This document shows positions 10,630 to 19,065 of a DNA stretch of 64,000 bases, piece by piece (position 1 is the first letter of the stretch; the number at the start of each line of letters is the position of its first letter). The translations under genes and the position numbers were made by a program. The notes under the pieces were generated by a model. It saw nothing but the letters and a program-made list of their open reading frames with translations. It was not told the DNA's origin and did no database searches. The DNA comes from Streptomyces ficellus. Lineage in GTDB: Bacteria; Actinomycetota; Actinomycetes; Streptomycetales; Streptomycetaceae. The stretch lies in contig NZ_CP034279.1 in assembly GCF_009739905.1 (NCBI RefSeq), positions 6,262,001 through 6,326,000 of the forward strand. The letters run 5' to 3'.

Positions 10630-12156
10630 ATGGGGGAGAAGATCGCGGCAGGGAGCTTCGACCTGTCCGATCGGCAGAGGTACCGCAGGAAACTCCAGGA
10701 GTGCCTGACGGGACTGGAGCGACTCCTTGCCGACAAGAGGTTCGACCGGCCACGGAATCTCGTGGGCCTGGAGATCGAACTGAATCTCGCCGGTGCGGAC
10801 GGCATGCCGCGCATGATGAATGCCGAGGTGCTGGAGCGCATCGCGAGTCACGATTTCCAGACGGAACTCGGAATGTTCAACCTGGAAGTGAACATCGCGC
10901 CGCACCGGCTCGGCGGCCGGGTCTTCGACCAGCTCGCCGAAGAGCTGCGCACGGGGCTGGCGTATGCGCACCGCAAGGCGCAGGAGGTCGACGCCGGCAT
11001 TGTGATGATCGGAATTCTGCCGACCCTGTCGCAGGACGACCTGGTGTCCCAGAACCTCTCGGACGTCGACCGCTACCGGCTGCTCAACGACGAGATCGTG
11101 GCCGCCCGGGGCGAGGACTTCACCCTCGACATCGAGGGGGTCGAGCGGCTGAGCTGCACGGCGAGTTCCATCGTGCCCGAATCGGCGTGCACCTCCGTGC
11201 AGCTGCACCTCCAGGTGACGCCCGAGCGCTTCGCCGACGTGTGGAATGCCGCCCAGGCCATCGCCGCCGTACAGATCGCGGTGGGCGCCAACGCGCCGTT
11301 CCTCTTCGGCCGGGAGCTGTGGCGGGAGTCCCGCCCTCCGCTGTTCACCCAGGCCACGGACACCCGCCCGCCCGAGCTCCAGGCGCAGGGCGTACGGCCC
11401 CGCACCTGGTTCGGGGAGCGGTGGGTGACCTCCGCGTACGAGCTCTTCGAGGAGAACGTGCGCTACTTCCCCGCACTGCTGCCGATCTGCGAGGACGAGG
11501 AACCGCTGCGGGTCCTCGACGAGGGCGGCGTACCGGCTCTCCGGGAACTCGTCCTGCACAACGGCACGGTCTACCGCTGGAACCGGCCGGTGTACGGGGT
11601 CGTGGACGGCGTTCCGCACCTGCGCGTGGAGAACCGGGTGCTGCCCGCCGGGCCGACCGTCGACGACGTCCTCGCCAACGCCGCCTTCTACTACGGCCTG
11701 GTGCGGGCCCTCGCCGAGGACGCCCGGCCCGTCTGGAGGCGGCTGCCGTTCGAGGACGCGGCCGCCAACTTCGACGCCGCCTGCCGGTACGGCATCGACG
11801 CGGAGCTGCGCTGGCCGCGGCCGGGCCGTGGCGGCGGGGTCACCACCGTGCCGGCGGTGAAGCTCGTACGGGACGAGCTGCTGCCGCTCGCCGCCGCCGG
11901 GCTCGACGCGTGGGGCGTGGAGCGCTCCGACCGCGAGCGGTACCTCGGGATCATCGAGCAGCGGTGCCGGCGCAAGGTCAACGGCGCGTCCTGGCAGGTG
12001 GAGACGTTCCACCGGGCCCTGGAGGCCGGGCTGGGGCGCGAGGCGGCGCTGGCCGCCACCACCCGCCAGTACTGCCGGCTGATGCGCCAGGGGAACCCGG
12101 TGCACACCTGGCCGACCGGTTTCCCCGGGCGGCCGGACGCACAGCTGGAGAGCTGA
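10630..12156 (+). CDS. Glutamate--cysteine ligase-like (GCS2-type) enzyme
   Basis: 508 aa from the ATG at 10630 (GGAGGG eight bases upstream). The sequence has the GCS2-family features GLEIELNL, LGMFNLEVNIAP and, later, TSVQLHLQV and APFLFGREL. These build the ATP-grasp-like glutamine-synthetase fold that ligates glutamate to an amine. Streptomyces use mycothiol rather than glutathione, so the physiological product may not be gamma-glutamylcysteine; gamma-glutamylation of another amine is possible. It stands as a single gene, 109 bp ahead of the CPBP gene. Confidence 0.8.
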   Translation: MGEKIAAGSFDLSDRQRYRRKLQECLTGLERLLADKRFDRPRNLVGLEIELNLAGADGMPRMMNAEVLERIASHDFQTELGMFNLEVNIAPHRLGGRVFDQLAEELRTGLAYAHRKAQEVDAGIVMIGILPTLSQDDLVSQNLSDVDRYRLLNDEIVAARGEDFTLDIEGVERLSCTASSIVPESACTSVQLHLQVTPERFADVWNAAQAIAAVQIAVGANAPFLFGRELWRESRPPLFTQATDTRPPELQAQGVRPRTWFGERWVTSAYELFEENVRYFPALLPICEDEEPLRVLDEGGVPALRELVLHNGTVYRWNRPVYGVVDGVPHLRVENRVLPAGPTVDDVLANAAFYYGLVRALAEDARPVWRRLPFEDAAANFDAACRYGIDAELRWPRPGRGGGVTTVPAVKLVRDELLPLAAAGLDAWGVERSDRERYLGIIEQRCRRKVNGASWQVETFHRALEAGLGREAALAATTRQYCRLMRQGNPVHTWPTGFPGRPDAQLES

Positions 12157-12265
12157 CCGGACGCGTGCGGCCGGGCTGTGGGAGGGGTGACCGGACGCCC
12201 CGGCTGGGCTGGTGCCGCGATCGTCGGGCAAGCTGTGACGTCACCAGGGCGGTCGACCGAGGCAG

Positions 12266-13057
12266 GTGTGCGCGTACGTGGCAGGAACTCTCCCCGCTGA
12301 GAGCGTGGGGCCCAGGACCCTGCGGTCCGAGACGCTGATCGTCCTGGCGCTCTCCCTGGGCGCCAGCGGGGTCTCCGCGCTGATCAGCTTCATCGGCTCG
12401 CTGACGAAACCGGGCGGGCTGAAGGACCAGGCGGCGACGCTCAACGGCTCGTACTCGCCGGGGCGGCCCTGGCTGGACCTGGCCTGGCAGCTCTTCGGGA
12501 TCGCGACGGCACTGGTGCCCGTCGTCCTCGTGGCGCACCTGCTGCTCAGGGAGGGCGCGGGGCTGCGGGCGATCGGCTTCGACCGGAGCCGGCCGTGGCA
12601 GGACCTGGGGCGCGGGACGCTGGTCGCGGCCGGCATCGGGAGCGCCGGGCTGGCGTTCTACCTGGCCGCGCGGGCCGCGGGCGCGAACCTGACGGTGGTG
12701 CCGGAGGCGCTGCCCGACGTGTGGTGGAAGTTCCCGGTGCTCATCCTGTCGGCGGTGCAGAACTCCGTGCTGGAGGAGGTCATCGTCGTCGGTTACCTGC
12801 TGCGGAGGCTGGACCAGCTGGGGTGGAGCCCCATGGCAGCGCTGACGGCCAGTTCGGTGCTGCGCGGTTCGTACCACCTGTACCAGGGCATCGGCGGCTT
12901 CATCGGCAACATGGTGATGGGCGTGGTCTTCGTGCTCCTCTACCGGCGGTGGGGGCGGGTCGGGCCGCTCGTCGTGGCGCACGCGCTGCTCGACATCGTC
13001 GCCTTCGTCGGATACGCGTTGCTGGCGGACCGGGTGGGGTGGCTGCCGACGGCGTGA
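12266..13057 (+). CDS. CPBP family intramembrane metalloprotease
   Basis: 263 aa with about seven hydrophobic segments. The Abi/CPBP signature is present: EEVIVVGYL (EE pair in a helix, with Gly where the consensus has Arg-Gly), a second helix with GSYHLYQG and a third with HALLDIVAF. Eukaryotic relatives (Rce1) cleave prenylated proteins; bacterial members act in bacteriocin immunity or protein processing, with substrates mostly unknown. The GTG start at 12266 has a weak ribosome-binding site (GAGGCAGG). A 16-bp hairpin follows the gene. Confidence 0.85.
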   Translation: MCAYVAGTLPAESVGPRTLRSETLIVLALSLGASGVSALISFIGSLTKPGGLKDQAATLNGSYSPGRPWLDLAWQLFGIATALVPVVLVAHLLLREGAGLRAIGFDRSRPWQDLGRGTLVAAGIGSAGLAFYLAARAAGANLTVVPEALPDVWWKFPVLILSAVQNSVLEEVIVVGYLLRRLDQLGWSPMAALTASSVLRGSYHLYQGIGGFIGNMVMGVVFVLLYRRWGRVGPLVVAHALLDIVAFVGYALLADRVGWLPTA

Positions 13058-13090
13058 CGATGCGGCTGTCGTAGCCGGGAGGGGTACGGG

Positions 13091-13126
13091 TAGAGGGGCG
13101 TACGGACATCTCCGTACGCCCCTCTA
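13091..13126. terminator. 16-bp perfect hairpin
   Basis: Arms 13091-13106 and 13111-13126 with a CATC loop pair perfectly. It lies between the convergent CPBP and PhzF genes and can serve both. Confidence 0.85.
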
Positions 13127-13173
13127 GCCATACGCCCCCTCGTTCGTGGCCGGTGCGCTTCCGGTGCCGGTCG

Positions 13174-13983
13174 TCAGGCCAGCAGGTCGCCCTCGATGAC
13201 CGTCACCGCGTGACCCGTCAGCAGCGTCCGCTCTCCGCGCAGCGTCGTGCGCACCAGCCCGGTGCGGGCGCCGCCCTGGAGGCCGGTCAGCGTGTCGCGG
13301 CCGAGGCGGGCCGACCAGTAGGGCGCGAGGGCGGTGTGCGCGCTGCCCGTCACGGGGTCCTCGTCGATGCCGACGGCGGGGAAGAAGCACCGCGAGACGA
13401 AGTCGTACCCCCGCTCCGGGTCGTCGGCGGCGGCCGTGGCGATGACACCCCGGTGCGACAGGGGCACCAGTGCGCCGAAGTCCGGTGCGAGGGACCGTAC
13501 GGACCGCTCGTCGGGCAGCTCGACCAGCAGGTCACCGACGTGCGCGGCCGTGTCGTGGACGGTGACCACGTCGGCGCCGAGCGCCTCGGCGAGCCCGTCC
13601 GGTACGGGGGCGGGCGTCAGCGTGGAGGTCGGGAAGTCCAGCGTGAGGGAGCCGTCGTCGGCCGGCGTGGCGGAGAGGACGCCGCACCGCGCGGTGAAGC
13701 GGACGGTGCCGGTCGCGTACCCGGTGGTGTGCAGGACGTGCGCGGTGGCGAGCGTGGCGTGGCCGCACATGTCCACCTCGGTGACCGGCGTGAGCCAGCG
13801 CAGCGCCCAGTCGGCCTCGCCGCCCGGGGGGAGGGGGTGGGCGAAGGCCGTCTCCGAGAGGTTGACCTCCGCGGCGACCTTCTGGAGCCACTCGTCGTCC
13901 GGGAAGGCGTCCAGCAGCACGACCCCCGCCGGGTTGCCGGAGAAGGGGCGGTCGGTGAAGGCGTCGACGATTCGAATCCGCAT
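13174..13983 (-). CDS. PhzF family isomerase/epimerase
   Basis: 269 aa, full length for the PhzF/DapF-like fold. The start MRIRIVDAFTDRPFSGNPAGV is typical, with the general-acid/base glutamate in NLSETAF (about residue 45) and the GHATLA motif of the second half. The family catalyses proton-shift isomerisations; the phenazine enzyme PhzF is the namesake, but no phenazine genes are nearby, so the substrate is unknown. The start codon follows TACGGT (13991-13996 complement) by seven bases with no ribosome-binding site, consistent with a leaderless transcript. Confidence 0.9.
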   Translation of the reverse strand: MRIRIVDAFTDRPFSGNPAGVVLLDAFPDDEWLQKVAAEVNLSETAFAHPLPPGGEADWALRWLTPVTEVDMCGHATLATAHVLHTTGYATGTVRFTARCGVLSATPADDGSLTLDFPTSTLTPAPVPDGLAEALGADVVTVHDTAAHVGDLLVELPDERSVRSLAPDFGALVPLSHRGVIATAAADDPERGYDFVSRCFFPAVGIDEDPVTGSAHTALAPYWSARLGRDTLTGLQGGARTGLVRTTLRGERTLLTGHAVTVIEGDLLA

Positions 13984-14061
13984 GCACGTGACCGTAAGGC
14001 CCCGGCCGGCCCCCGGGCCAAGGCCAATCCGCGGTGCGCGGCTCTGAAGTCGCTCGACCGA

Positions 14062-14090
14062 TTGCTCGGCGAGCTGTTCCGATATATCGT
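14062..14090 (+). promoter_or_regulatory. Promoter TTGCTC-17-TATCGT of the PadR gene
   Basis: TTGCTC (14062-14067) and TATCGT (14085-14090) have a 17-nt spacer. The -10 box lies inside the left half of the dyad described in the next entry. Confidence 0.55.
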
Positions 14091-14115
14091 TGACGCATCG
14101 CGACAGATCAACGAT
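14081..14115. promoter_or_regulatory. Dyad operator, probable PadR autoregulation site
   Basis: ATCGTTGA (14086-14093) and TCAACGAT (14108-14115) form perfect 8-bp arms with 14 nt between them. GATATATC (14081-14088) is a further palindrome overlapping the left arm. The dyad covers the predicted -10 box and transcription start, where a repressor would act; PadR proteins commonly repress their own gene this way. Confidence 0.6.
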
Positions 14116-14131
14116 GGAAGGAGCGTGCGAG

Positions 14132-14749
14132 ATGCGTACGCAGGGAAACTGTGGTCCTGGGTCCGGCCATCGGGGCTGGGGTGGTGAGCACCGTGGAGAC
14201 TTCGAGGGGCGGCGCGGCGCCTTCGGCCCGTTCGGGCCGGGGTTCGGTGGCGGGCCGTTCGGCGGAGGTTCCTTCGGCGGCGGGCGTGGGCGCGGAGGCG
14301 GGCGGGGCCGGGCGCGGCGCGGCGATGTGCGCGCCTCGATCCTCGCGCTGCTGAAGGACCGCCCGATGCACGGCTACGAGATGATCCAGGAGATCGCGGA
14401 GCGCAGCGGCGGGGCCTGGCGGCCCAGTCCCGGCTCGGTCTACCCGACCCTCCAGCTGCTGGAGGACGAGGACCTGATCACCAGCCGGAGCGAGGGCGGC
14501 AAGAAGCTGTTCACGCTCACCGACGCCGGGCGTACCGAGGCCGAGTCCGGGCCGGACGCCCCGTGGGAGGACGCGGGCCGCGGCGTCGACTGGGAGGCCA
14601 TGCACGAGATCCGGCAGGCCGGGTTCGGGCTGCTCGAGGCGTTCGGGCAGGTCTGGAAGACCGGTGACGCCGACCAGCGGCAGAAGGCGCTGACCGTGAT
14701 CAACGATGCCCGCAAGAAGCTGTACCTGATCCTGGCCGACGAGCACTGA
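14132..14749 (+). CDS. PadR family transcriptional regulator
   Basis: 205 aa from the ATG at 14132 (GGAAGGAG nine bases upstream). A Gly/Arg/Phe-rich, low-complexity N-terminal 65 residues precede the PadR winged helix-turn-helix (RASILALLKDRPMHGYEMIQ, then SPGSVYPTLQLLEDEDLI and the KKLFTLTDAG wing). A C-terminal helical dimerisation arm follows. PadR proteins respond to phenolics, drugs or cell-envelope stress. No dedicated target gene is adjacent; the dyad across its own promoter suggests autoregulation. A bidirectional hairpin lies downstream. Confidence 0.93.
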   Translation: MRTQGNCGPGSGHRGWGGEHRGDFEGRRGAFGPFGPGFGGGPFGGGSFGGGRGRGGGRGRARRGDVRASILALLKDRPMHGYEMIQEIAERSGGAWRPSPGSVYPTLQLLEDEDLITSRSEGGKKLFTLTDAGRTEAESGPDAPWEDAGRGVDWEAMHEIRQAGFGLLEAFGQVWKTGDADQRQKALTVINDARKKLYLILADEH

Positions 14750-14774
14750 GCCGCTCGCGGCCGGAGGAGGACCT

Positions 14775-14813
14775 CGCCGGTGCCCCGCGGCACGCCGCCG
14801 CGGGGCACCGGCG
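14775..14813. terminator. 16-bp bidirectional hairpin
   Basis: Arms 14775-14790 and 14798-14813 pair perfectly around a 7-nt loop, between the convergent PadR (stop 14749) and SRPBCC (stop 14816) genes. Confidence 0.85.
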
Positions 14814-14815
14814 CG

Positions 14816-15244
14816 TCAGCTGACCAGGCCGGCCAGCCGGCGCAGCGACTCGTCCAGTGCGGTGGCCGCCGAGTCCTTCAGCCGGGCCGCCATCAGGGAG
14901 ACGGCGGCGCCGGTGAACTCGCCGTCGATGCGGACGGTCGTGGCCCGGCCCTCGGGGGTGAGCGTGTAGCGCATGCCCAGCATCACGCCCATGGGGCCCT
15001 TGCCCCGGGTGGTCAGCAGCCGTTCCCGCTCCAGTTCCGCCACGGTCCAGGTGACTTCGGCGGGGAAGCCCATGAGCTTCATGTTCTCCTGGAAGGCCGC
15101 GCCGACCTCGAGCGGTTCGGGGCCGCCGGCGGGGAAGCCGGTGTGGGTGGCGTTCCAGCTGCCGTACGACGCGAAGTCCGTCAGCTGCGCCCAGACCCTG
15201 CCGGCCGGTGCCTCGATGCGTGCCTCCGCGCTGACCTCGGCCAT
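14816..15244 (-). CDS. SRPBCC family protein
   Basis: 142 aa from the ATG at 15244 (AAGGGG eight bases upstream). The polyketide-cyclase/START-like fold is recognisable from the start (SAEARIEAPAGRVWAQLTDF) and the later TLTPEGRATTVRIDGEF segment, ending in a long helix. Such proteins bind hydrophobic ligands or act as cyclases; the ligand is unknown here. It is a single gene, convergent with PadR. Nothing else encoded within 280 bp upstream. Confidence 0.88.
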   Translation of the reverse strand: MAEVSAEARIEAPAGRVWAQLTDFASYGSWNATHTGFPAGGPEPLEVGAAFQENMKLMGFPAEVTWTVAELERERLLTTRGKGPMGVMLGMRYTLTPEGRATTVRIDGEFTGAAVSLMAARLKDSAATALDESLRRLAGLVS

Positions 15245-15527
15245 GGGACCACCCCTTCTCGGCGGGCTCGGTGCCGGTGACGGTGCCGGTGCCGAGCCGT
15301 AGTCGTGCCGGCCGGTGTCGGCTCGTGCCGGCGCCGTGCTGGTGGCGCGGACCGTAGCGGCGCGGCCGTGAAGACACAAGGCTGATGACCCGTCAGCGAT
15401 GGTCTTCGGCGGTCCTCGGTGTCCTCCGCGGGGAGGAGGCGACGGCGGCTCCTCCCCAACCTCCGTGAGACACGCGGATGATTCCCTACGGGGATGCCCG
15501 GGGCAGCACGGCTGATGGGGTGGGGAG

Positions 15528-16105
15528 GTGCGAAGCCCTACCCCGCGAGCCCCCCACAGCTCGCCGAAAGCCCCGCCGACAGCGAAAGCCCCCACCGATG
15601 CCGGGGGCGGGCTCGCCGACGAGCTGGTCTCCCTCGTCGCGGGCGCGCGGCGCAGGGCACTGCGGGGCGGCGACCGGCGGATCGACACGGCCCACCTGCT
15701 GCACTCGCTCCTCGAGTCCGACCCGGAGGTCCGGGCCGCTTTAGGCGGTGACCGGACGTGCGCGTACGCGGTTACCTGGTGCGGCGCAGCATCGGCTACG
15801 GGCTGCGCCGGCAGGAGTCCGTCGAGGACTCCGGCGCCGTGCCGACCCTGCCCGAGGCGGACGTATCCGGCTGGTCGCCCGCCGCCCGCCGCGGCGATGG
15901 ACGACGCCCTGCGGCGGGCCGGACGCCGGGGCGACCGGCGCGCGACCGCCTCGACCCGCTCGCCGCCCTCTGCGCCGACCCCGCCTGCCGGGCCGTCGAG
16001 GTCCTCACCCGGGCGGGCGTCGACGCGGCCGTACCGGCGGCCGCGACCGCCGACCGTCTCAACAGGTGTCACCGGCTTTACGCTCCTGACGCGCCACTGC
16101 CATGA
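15528..16105 (+). pseudogene. Clp N-terminal-domain protein, frameshifted
   Basis: A recognisable Clp-N-type helical protein is spread over two frames. Frame of 15528 gives ADELVSLVAGARRRALRGG and DTAHLLHSLLESDPEVRAAL. The frame of 15758 then gives VRGYLVRRSIGYGLRR and SVEDSGAVPTLP. Near 15890 the reading returns to the first frame (AMDDALRRAGRRGD), and near 15945 it moves again (DRLDPLAALCADPACRAVEVL). Three shifts are therefore needed, and the GTG start at 15528 has its GGGGAG directly abutting. The in-frame TTA at 15741 is a rare codon in this genus. A decayed gene is the best reading; sequencing error is less likely with three events. Confidence 0.7.
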
Positions 16106-16112
16106 TGTGCCG

Positions 16113-17096
16113 ATGCACGCGTCTCAGGGGAGAAGCGCCGGCCTGGGACTCGCCATGGCCTCGGCCTTCGCATTCGGTGGTTCAGGTGTCGCGGCCAAGC
16201 CGCTGATCGAGGCGGGCCTCGACCCGCTGCACGTGGTCTGGCTGCGGGTGACCGGCGCCGCGCTGGTCATGCTGCCCGTGGCCTGGCGCCACCGTGAGCT
16301 GCTGCGCCGCAAGCCCGCGCTGCTCGCCGGTTTCGGCCTGCTCGCCGTCGCGGGCGTCCAGGCCTGCTACTTCGCGTCGATCTCGCGCATCCCCGTCGGT
16401 GTCGCGCTCCTCATCGAGTACCTCGCCCCCGCGCTGGTGCTCGGGTGGGTGCGCTTCGTGCAGCGCAGGCCGGTGACGCGCGCCGCCGCGCTGGGGGTCG
16501 TCCTCGCCGTCGGCGGGCTCGCCTGCGTCGTGGAGGTCTGGTCCGGGCTGAGCTTCGACCTGCTGGGGCTGCTGCTCGCGCTGGGCGCCGCATGCTGCCA
16601 GGTCGGCTACTTCGTCCTCTCCGACCAGGGCAGTGACGAGGCCCGTCCCGCCGACCCGCTCGGCGTCATCGCGTACGGACTGCTCTTCGGCTCGCTCGTC
16701 CTCACCGTGGTCGCCCGCCCGTGGGGCATGGACTTCGACGTCCTCGGCGGCACCGCCGCCATGGGCGGCACCGCCGTCCCGGCGTGGCTGCTGCTCGGCT
16801 GGATCGTCCTGATCGCCACGGTCGTCGCGTACGTCACCGGTGTCATCTCCGTGCGCCGGCTCTCGCCGCAGGTGGCGGGCGTCGTGGCCTGCCTGGAGGC
16901 GGTCATCGCGACCGTACTGGCGTGGGTGCTGCTGCGGGAGCACCTCTCCGGGCCGCAGATCCTGGGCGGCGCGGTGGTCCTGATCGGCGCCTTCATCGCC
17001 CAGTCGTCCACGCCGAAGCCCCCGTCGGGGCCGGTGGCCGGATCCGACCACGCGCTGCCCGAAGACCAGTTGTCCGCCGGACGCGCCACCACATAA
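16113..17096 (+). CDS. EamA family (DMT) exporter
   Basis: 327 aa with ten hydrophobic segments in two EamA repeats; repeat 1 begins GLGLAMASAFAFGGSGVAAK and repeat 2 is preceded by the LGLLLALGAACCQVGYF helix. The family exports small metabolites, amino acids or drugs; substrate unknown. Starts at the ATG at 16113; CATGAT (16101-16106) six bases upstream may be the -10 box of a leaderless transcript. The polar C-terminal tail (about 35 residues) is cytoplasmic and variable. It is the first of three EamA genes within 5.5 kb. Confidence 0.9.
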   Translation: MHASQGRSAGLGLAMASAFAFGGSGVAAKPLIEAGLDPLHVVWLRVTGAALVMLPVAWRHRELLRRKPALLAGFGLLAVAGVQACYFASISRIPVGVALLIEYLAPALVLGWVRFVQRRPVTRAAALGVVLAVGGLACVVEVWSGLSFDLLGLLLALGAACCQVGYFVLSDQGSDEARPADPLGVIAYGLLFGSLVLTVVARPWGMDFDVLGGTAAMGGTAVPAWLLLGWIVLIATVVAYVTGVISVRRLSPQVAGVVACLEAVIATVLAWVLLREHLSGPQILGGAVVLIGAFIAQSSTPKPPSGPVAGSDHALPEDQLSAGRATT

Positions 17097-17126
17097 GGTC
17101 GCGATCATGCATTCGACCGTACTTCC

Positions 17127-17152
17127 GCCGCCCGCCGCGTAACGCGGGCGGC
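17127..17152. terminator. 9-bp hairpin between EamA genes
   Basis: GCCGCCCGC (17127-17135) and GCGGGCGGC (17144-17152) can pair around an 8-nt loop, 30 nt after the first EamA stop. It is a weak terminator candidate. Confidence 0.45.
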
Positions 17153-17268
17153 ACCCCAGTTCCTGACGCAGACCGGCCCGGGCAGTCCCTTTCGGCCCCG
17201 GGTGGTTCGTCGCTGCCCGCGTGCGCAGTCGAGCGGCCATCTCATTCGTCTGTCGTCGGAGAACTCAC

Positions 17269-18363
17269 GTGTCGAACGTTTCCGCCGCGCCCGTCGGGCG
17301 CAGCCTCTTCTTCCTGATCGTCGCCGGGGTCGCCTGGGGTACCGCCGGGGCAGCCGCCTCGCTGGTGTTCCTGGTCAGTGACCTCGGTCCGCTGGCCCTG
17401 TCCTTCTGGCGCTGCGCCGGTGGCCTGGTGCTGCTGCTGGGGGCGCTGGCGGTACGCCGTCGCCGTTCGCCCCTCGTCTCCCGTACGCCCCGGGCGGCCG
17501 AGCCGCGTCGGAACCGGCTGCTGCGCGTCCTCGCCACGGGGATCGGGCTGACGGTCTTCCAGAGCGCCTACTTCGCCGCCGTCGAGGCGACCGGCCTCGC
17601 GGTCGCCACGGTCGTCACCCTGGGCGCCGGGCCCGTACTCATCGCGCTCGGTGCGCGGCTGGCTCTGGGGGAGCGCCTCGGGCGCGGCGGGATCCTCGCG
17701 GTCGGCGGCGCGCTCGCCGGGCTCGCCGTACTGGTGCTGGGCGGCGGGGGCGCGACCGTGCGGCCCGCCGGAGTCGCCCTCGCGGTGCTGTCCGCCACCG
17801 GATACGCCGCGGTCACGCTGCTCACCCGGTGGCTCGGGCGGGCCGGCGGCGGCGCCGACGCGATGACCACCAGTACCTGGGCCTTCGCGGTCGGCGCGGT
17901 CGGCCTGCTGCCGATGGCGGCGGCCGAGGGGCTGCTCCCGCACACCGCCGAACCCGCGAAGGTGCTGGTGCTGCTGGTGTACGTGGCGGCCGTACCGACC
18001 GCCCTCGCGTACGCGCTCTACTTCGCGGGCGCGGCCGTGGTCCGGGCCGCGACCGTCTCCGTGATCATGCTGCTGGAGCCGGTGAGCGCGGCCGTCATCG
18101 CCGTCACGGTACTCGGCGAGCGGCTGACCGGTGCCACGGTGGGCGGGACGCTGCTCCTGATCGGCGCCGTCGCCGGGCTGGCGCTGGCCGAGGCGCGGGA
18201 CGCCGGGGCGCGAGGTGCAGGGGTGCGGAGTGCCGGGGTGCGGGGTGCCGATGCGCCGAGCGCTGGCGCACGGGGTGCCGGGGCGAGTGGCACCGGGGCA
18301 CCGAGCGGGCCGGGCGAGCCCGGCGCCTCCGCGCCGCGCCGACGTGCCGTCAGAGCACGGTGA
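17269..18363 (+). CDS. EamA family (DMT) exporter with repetitive tail
   Basis: 364 aa from the GTG at 17269 (GGAGA upstream). Ten hydrophobic helices make two EamA repeats, beginning LFFLIVAGVAWGTAGAAASL. The last 50 residues are a low-complexity Gly/Ala/Arg/Ser tail built from repeats such as GAGVRSAGVRGAD, ending RRRAVRAR; this is unusual for the family and mirrors short DNA repeats at 18205-18300. The 3' end overlaps the convergent PNPOx gene by 14 bp. Substrate unknown. Confidence 0.88.
   Translation: MSNVSAAPVGRSLFFLIVAGVAWGTAGAAASLVFLVSDLGPLALSFWRCAGGLVLLLGALAVRRRRSPLVSRTPRAAEPRRNRLLRVLATGIGLTVFQSAYFAAVEATGLAVATVVTLGAGPVLIALGARLALGERLGRGGILAVGGALAGLAVLVLGGGGATVRPAGVALAVLSATGYAAVTLLTRWLGRAGGGADAMTTSTWAFAVGAVGLLPMAAAEGLLPHTAEPAKVLVLLVYVAAVPTALAYALYFAGAAVVRAATVSVIMLLEPVSAAVIAVTVLGERLTGATVGGTLLLIGAVAGLALAEARDAGARGAGVRSAGVRGADAPSAGARGAGASGTGAPSGPGEPGASAPRRRAVRAR
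18205..18300 (+). repeat. Short degenerate repeats in the EamA tail
   Basis: Units of about 9-12 bp (variants of GGGGTGC and GGGGCGCGGGGTGC) repeat imperfectly and encode the G-A-x-x tail of the EamA protein. Probably a slippage product. Confidence 0.5.
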
Positions 18364-19030
18364 GGTAGTCGGGAACCGCGACCGACGGGTCCAGGTCGTC
18401 CGCCGGAAGGGGCTCGCCGTAGCCGGTCCGCAGGGGAAGGACGCCCGTCCAGTGGGGAAGTCCCAGGTCCTCCGGCTCGTCGTTGGGGCCACCGCTGCGG
18501 ACCTTCGCGGACACCTCGTCGAGGTCCAGGCGGAGCACGGCGGTCGCGGCCAGCTCCTTGGCGTTGGCCGGGCGCGAGTCGCCGGAGCGGCCCGGTACGA
18601 CGTGGTCGACGAGGGCGTCGAGCGCGGTGCGCTTCTCCTCGGGGTCGGTCACCTGGTGGGCGATGCCGTGCACGACGACCGAGCGGTAGTTGATCGAGTG
18701 GTGGAAGGCGGAGCGGGCCAGGACCAGGCCGTCGACATGGGTGACCGTCAGGCAGACGGGGAGCCCCGGGTCGGCCTGGCCCGCCGCCCGCAGCGGCCGC
18801 GAGCCGGTGGAGCCGTGGACGTAGAGGCGCTCGCCGACGCGGCCGTACAAGGTGGGCAGGACGACCGGCGCACCGTCGCGGACGAAGCCGAGGTGGCAGA
18901 CGTAGGCCTCGTCGAGTATCGCGTGCACCAGCTCGCGGTCGTACGACGCGCGCTCCCGGGAGCGGGTCGGGACGGTGCGGTCGGTGGACCGGTATGCGCC
19001 GGCGGGGGCCTGCGGGGAGGTCTGGGACAT
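18350..19030 (-). CDS. Pyridoxamine 5'-phosphate oxidase family protein
   Basis: 226 aa from the ATG at 19030 (GGAGAAGG upstream). Split-barrel FMN-binding fold with the stretches AYVCHLGFVRDGAPVVLPTLYG, YVHGSTGSRPLR and the RSVVVHGIAHQVTD strand. Members bind FMN or F420 and reduce or bind flavin-type substrates; this longer subgroup is often encoded beside MocR regulators, as here. Divergent from the MocR gene with only about 35 bp between the start codons. Possibly regulated by it. Confidence 0.88.
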   Translation of the reverse strand: MSQTSPQAPAGAYRSTDRTVPTRSRERASYDRELVHAILDEAYVCHLGFVRDGAPVVLPTLYGRVGERLYVHGSTGSRPLRAAGQADPGLPVCLTVTHVDGLVLARSAFHHSINYRSVVVHGIAHQVTDPEEKRTALDALVDHVVPGRSGDSRPANAKELAATAVLRLDLDEVSAKVRSGGPNDEPEDLGLPHWTGVLPLRTGYGEPLPADDLDPSVAVPDYLTVL

Positions 19031-19042
19031 TGCCTTCTCCAT

Positions 19043-19054
19043 TGCACTAGTGCA
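19043..19054. promoter_or_regulatory. Palindrome TGCACTAGTGCA, candidate MocR operator
   Basis: A perfect 12-bp palindrome in the 35-bp gap between divergent start codons. It overlaps the predicted spacer and -10 edge of the MocR promoter (TTGCCT 19030-19035, CATAAT 19053-19058, 17-nt spacer). Confidence 0.55.
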
Positions 19055-19065
19055 TAATTGTGTTT

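Noticed and set aside
10320..12338. Plus-strand frame of 672 codons overlapping the glutamate-cysteine ligase-like gene
   Set aside because: Out of frame with the recognised protein and rich in Arg, Gly and Ala; a shadow of GC-rich coding.
15741..15743. TTA codon as bldA control point
   Set aside because: It lies in a frameshifted pseudogene, so translational control is moot.
17097..17268. Structured leader RNA or riboswitch before the second EamA gene
   Set aside because: Several short complementary GC-rich blocks are present, but no known riboswitch core was recognised and pairing is not convincing without covariation.
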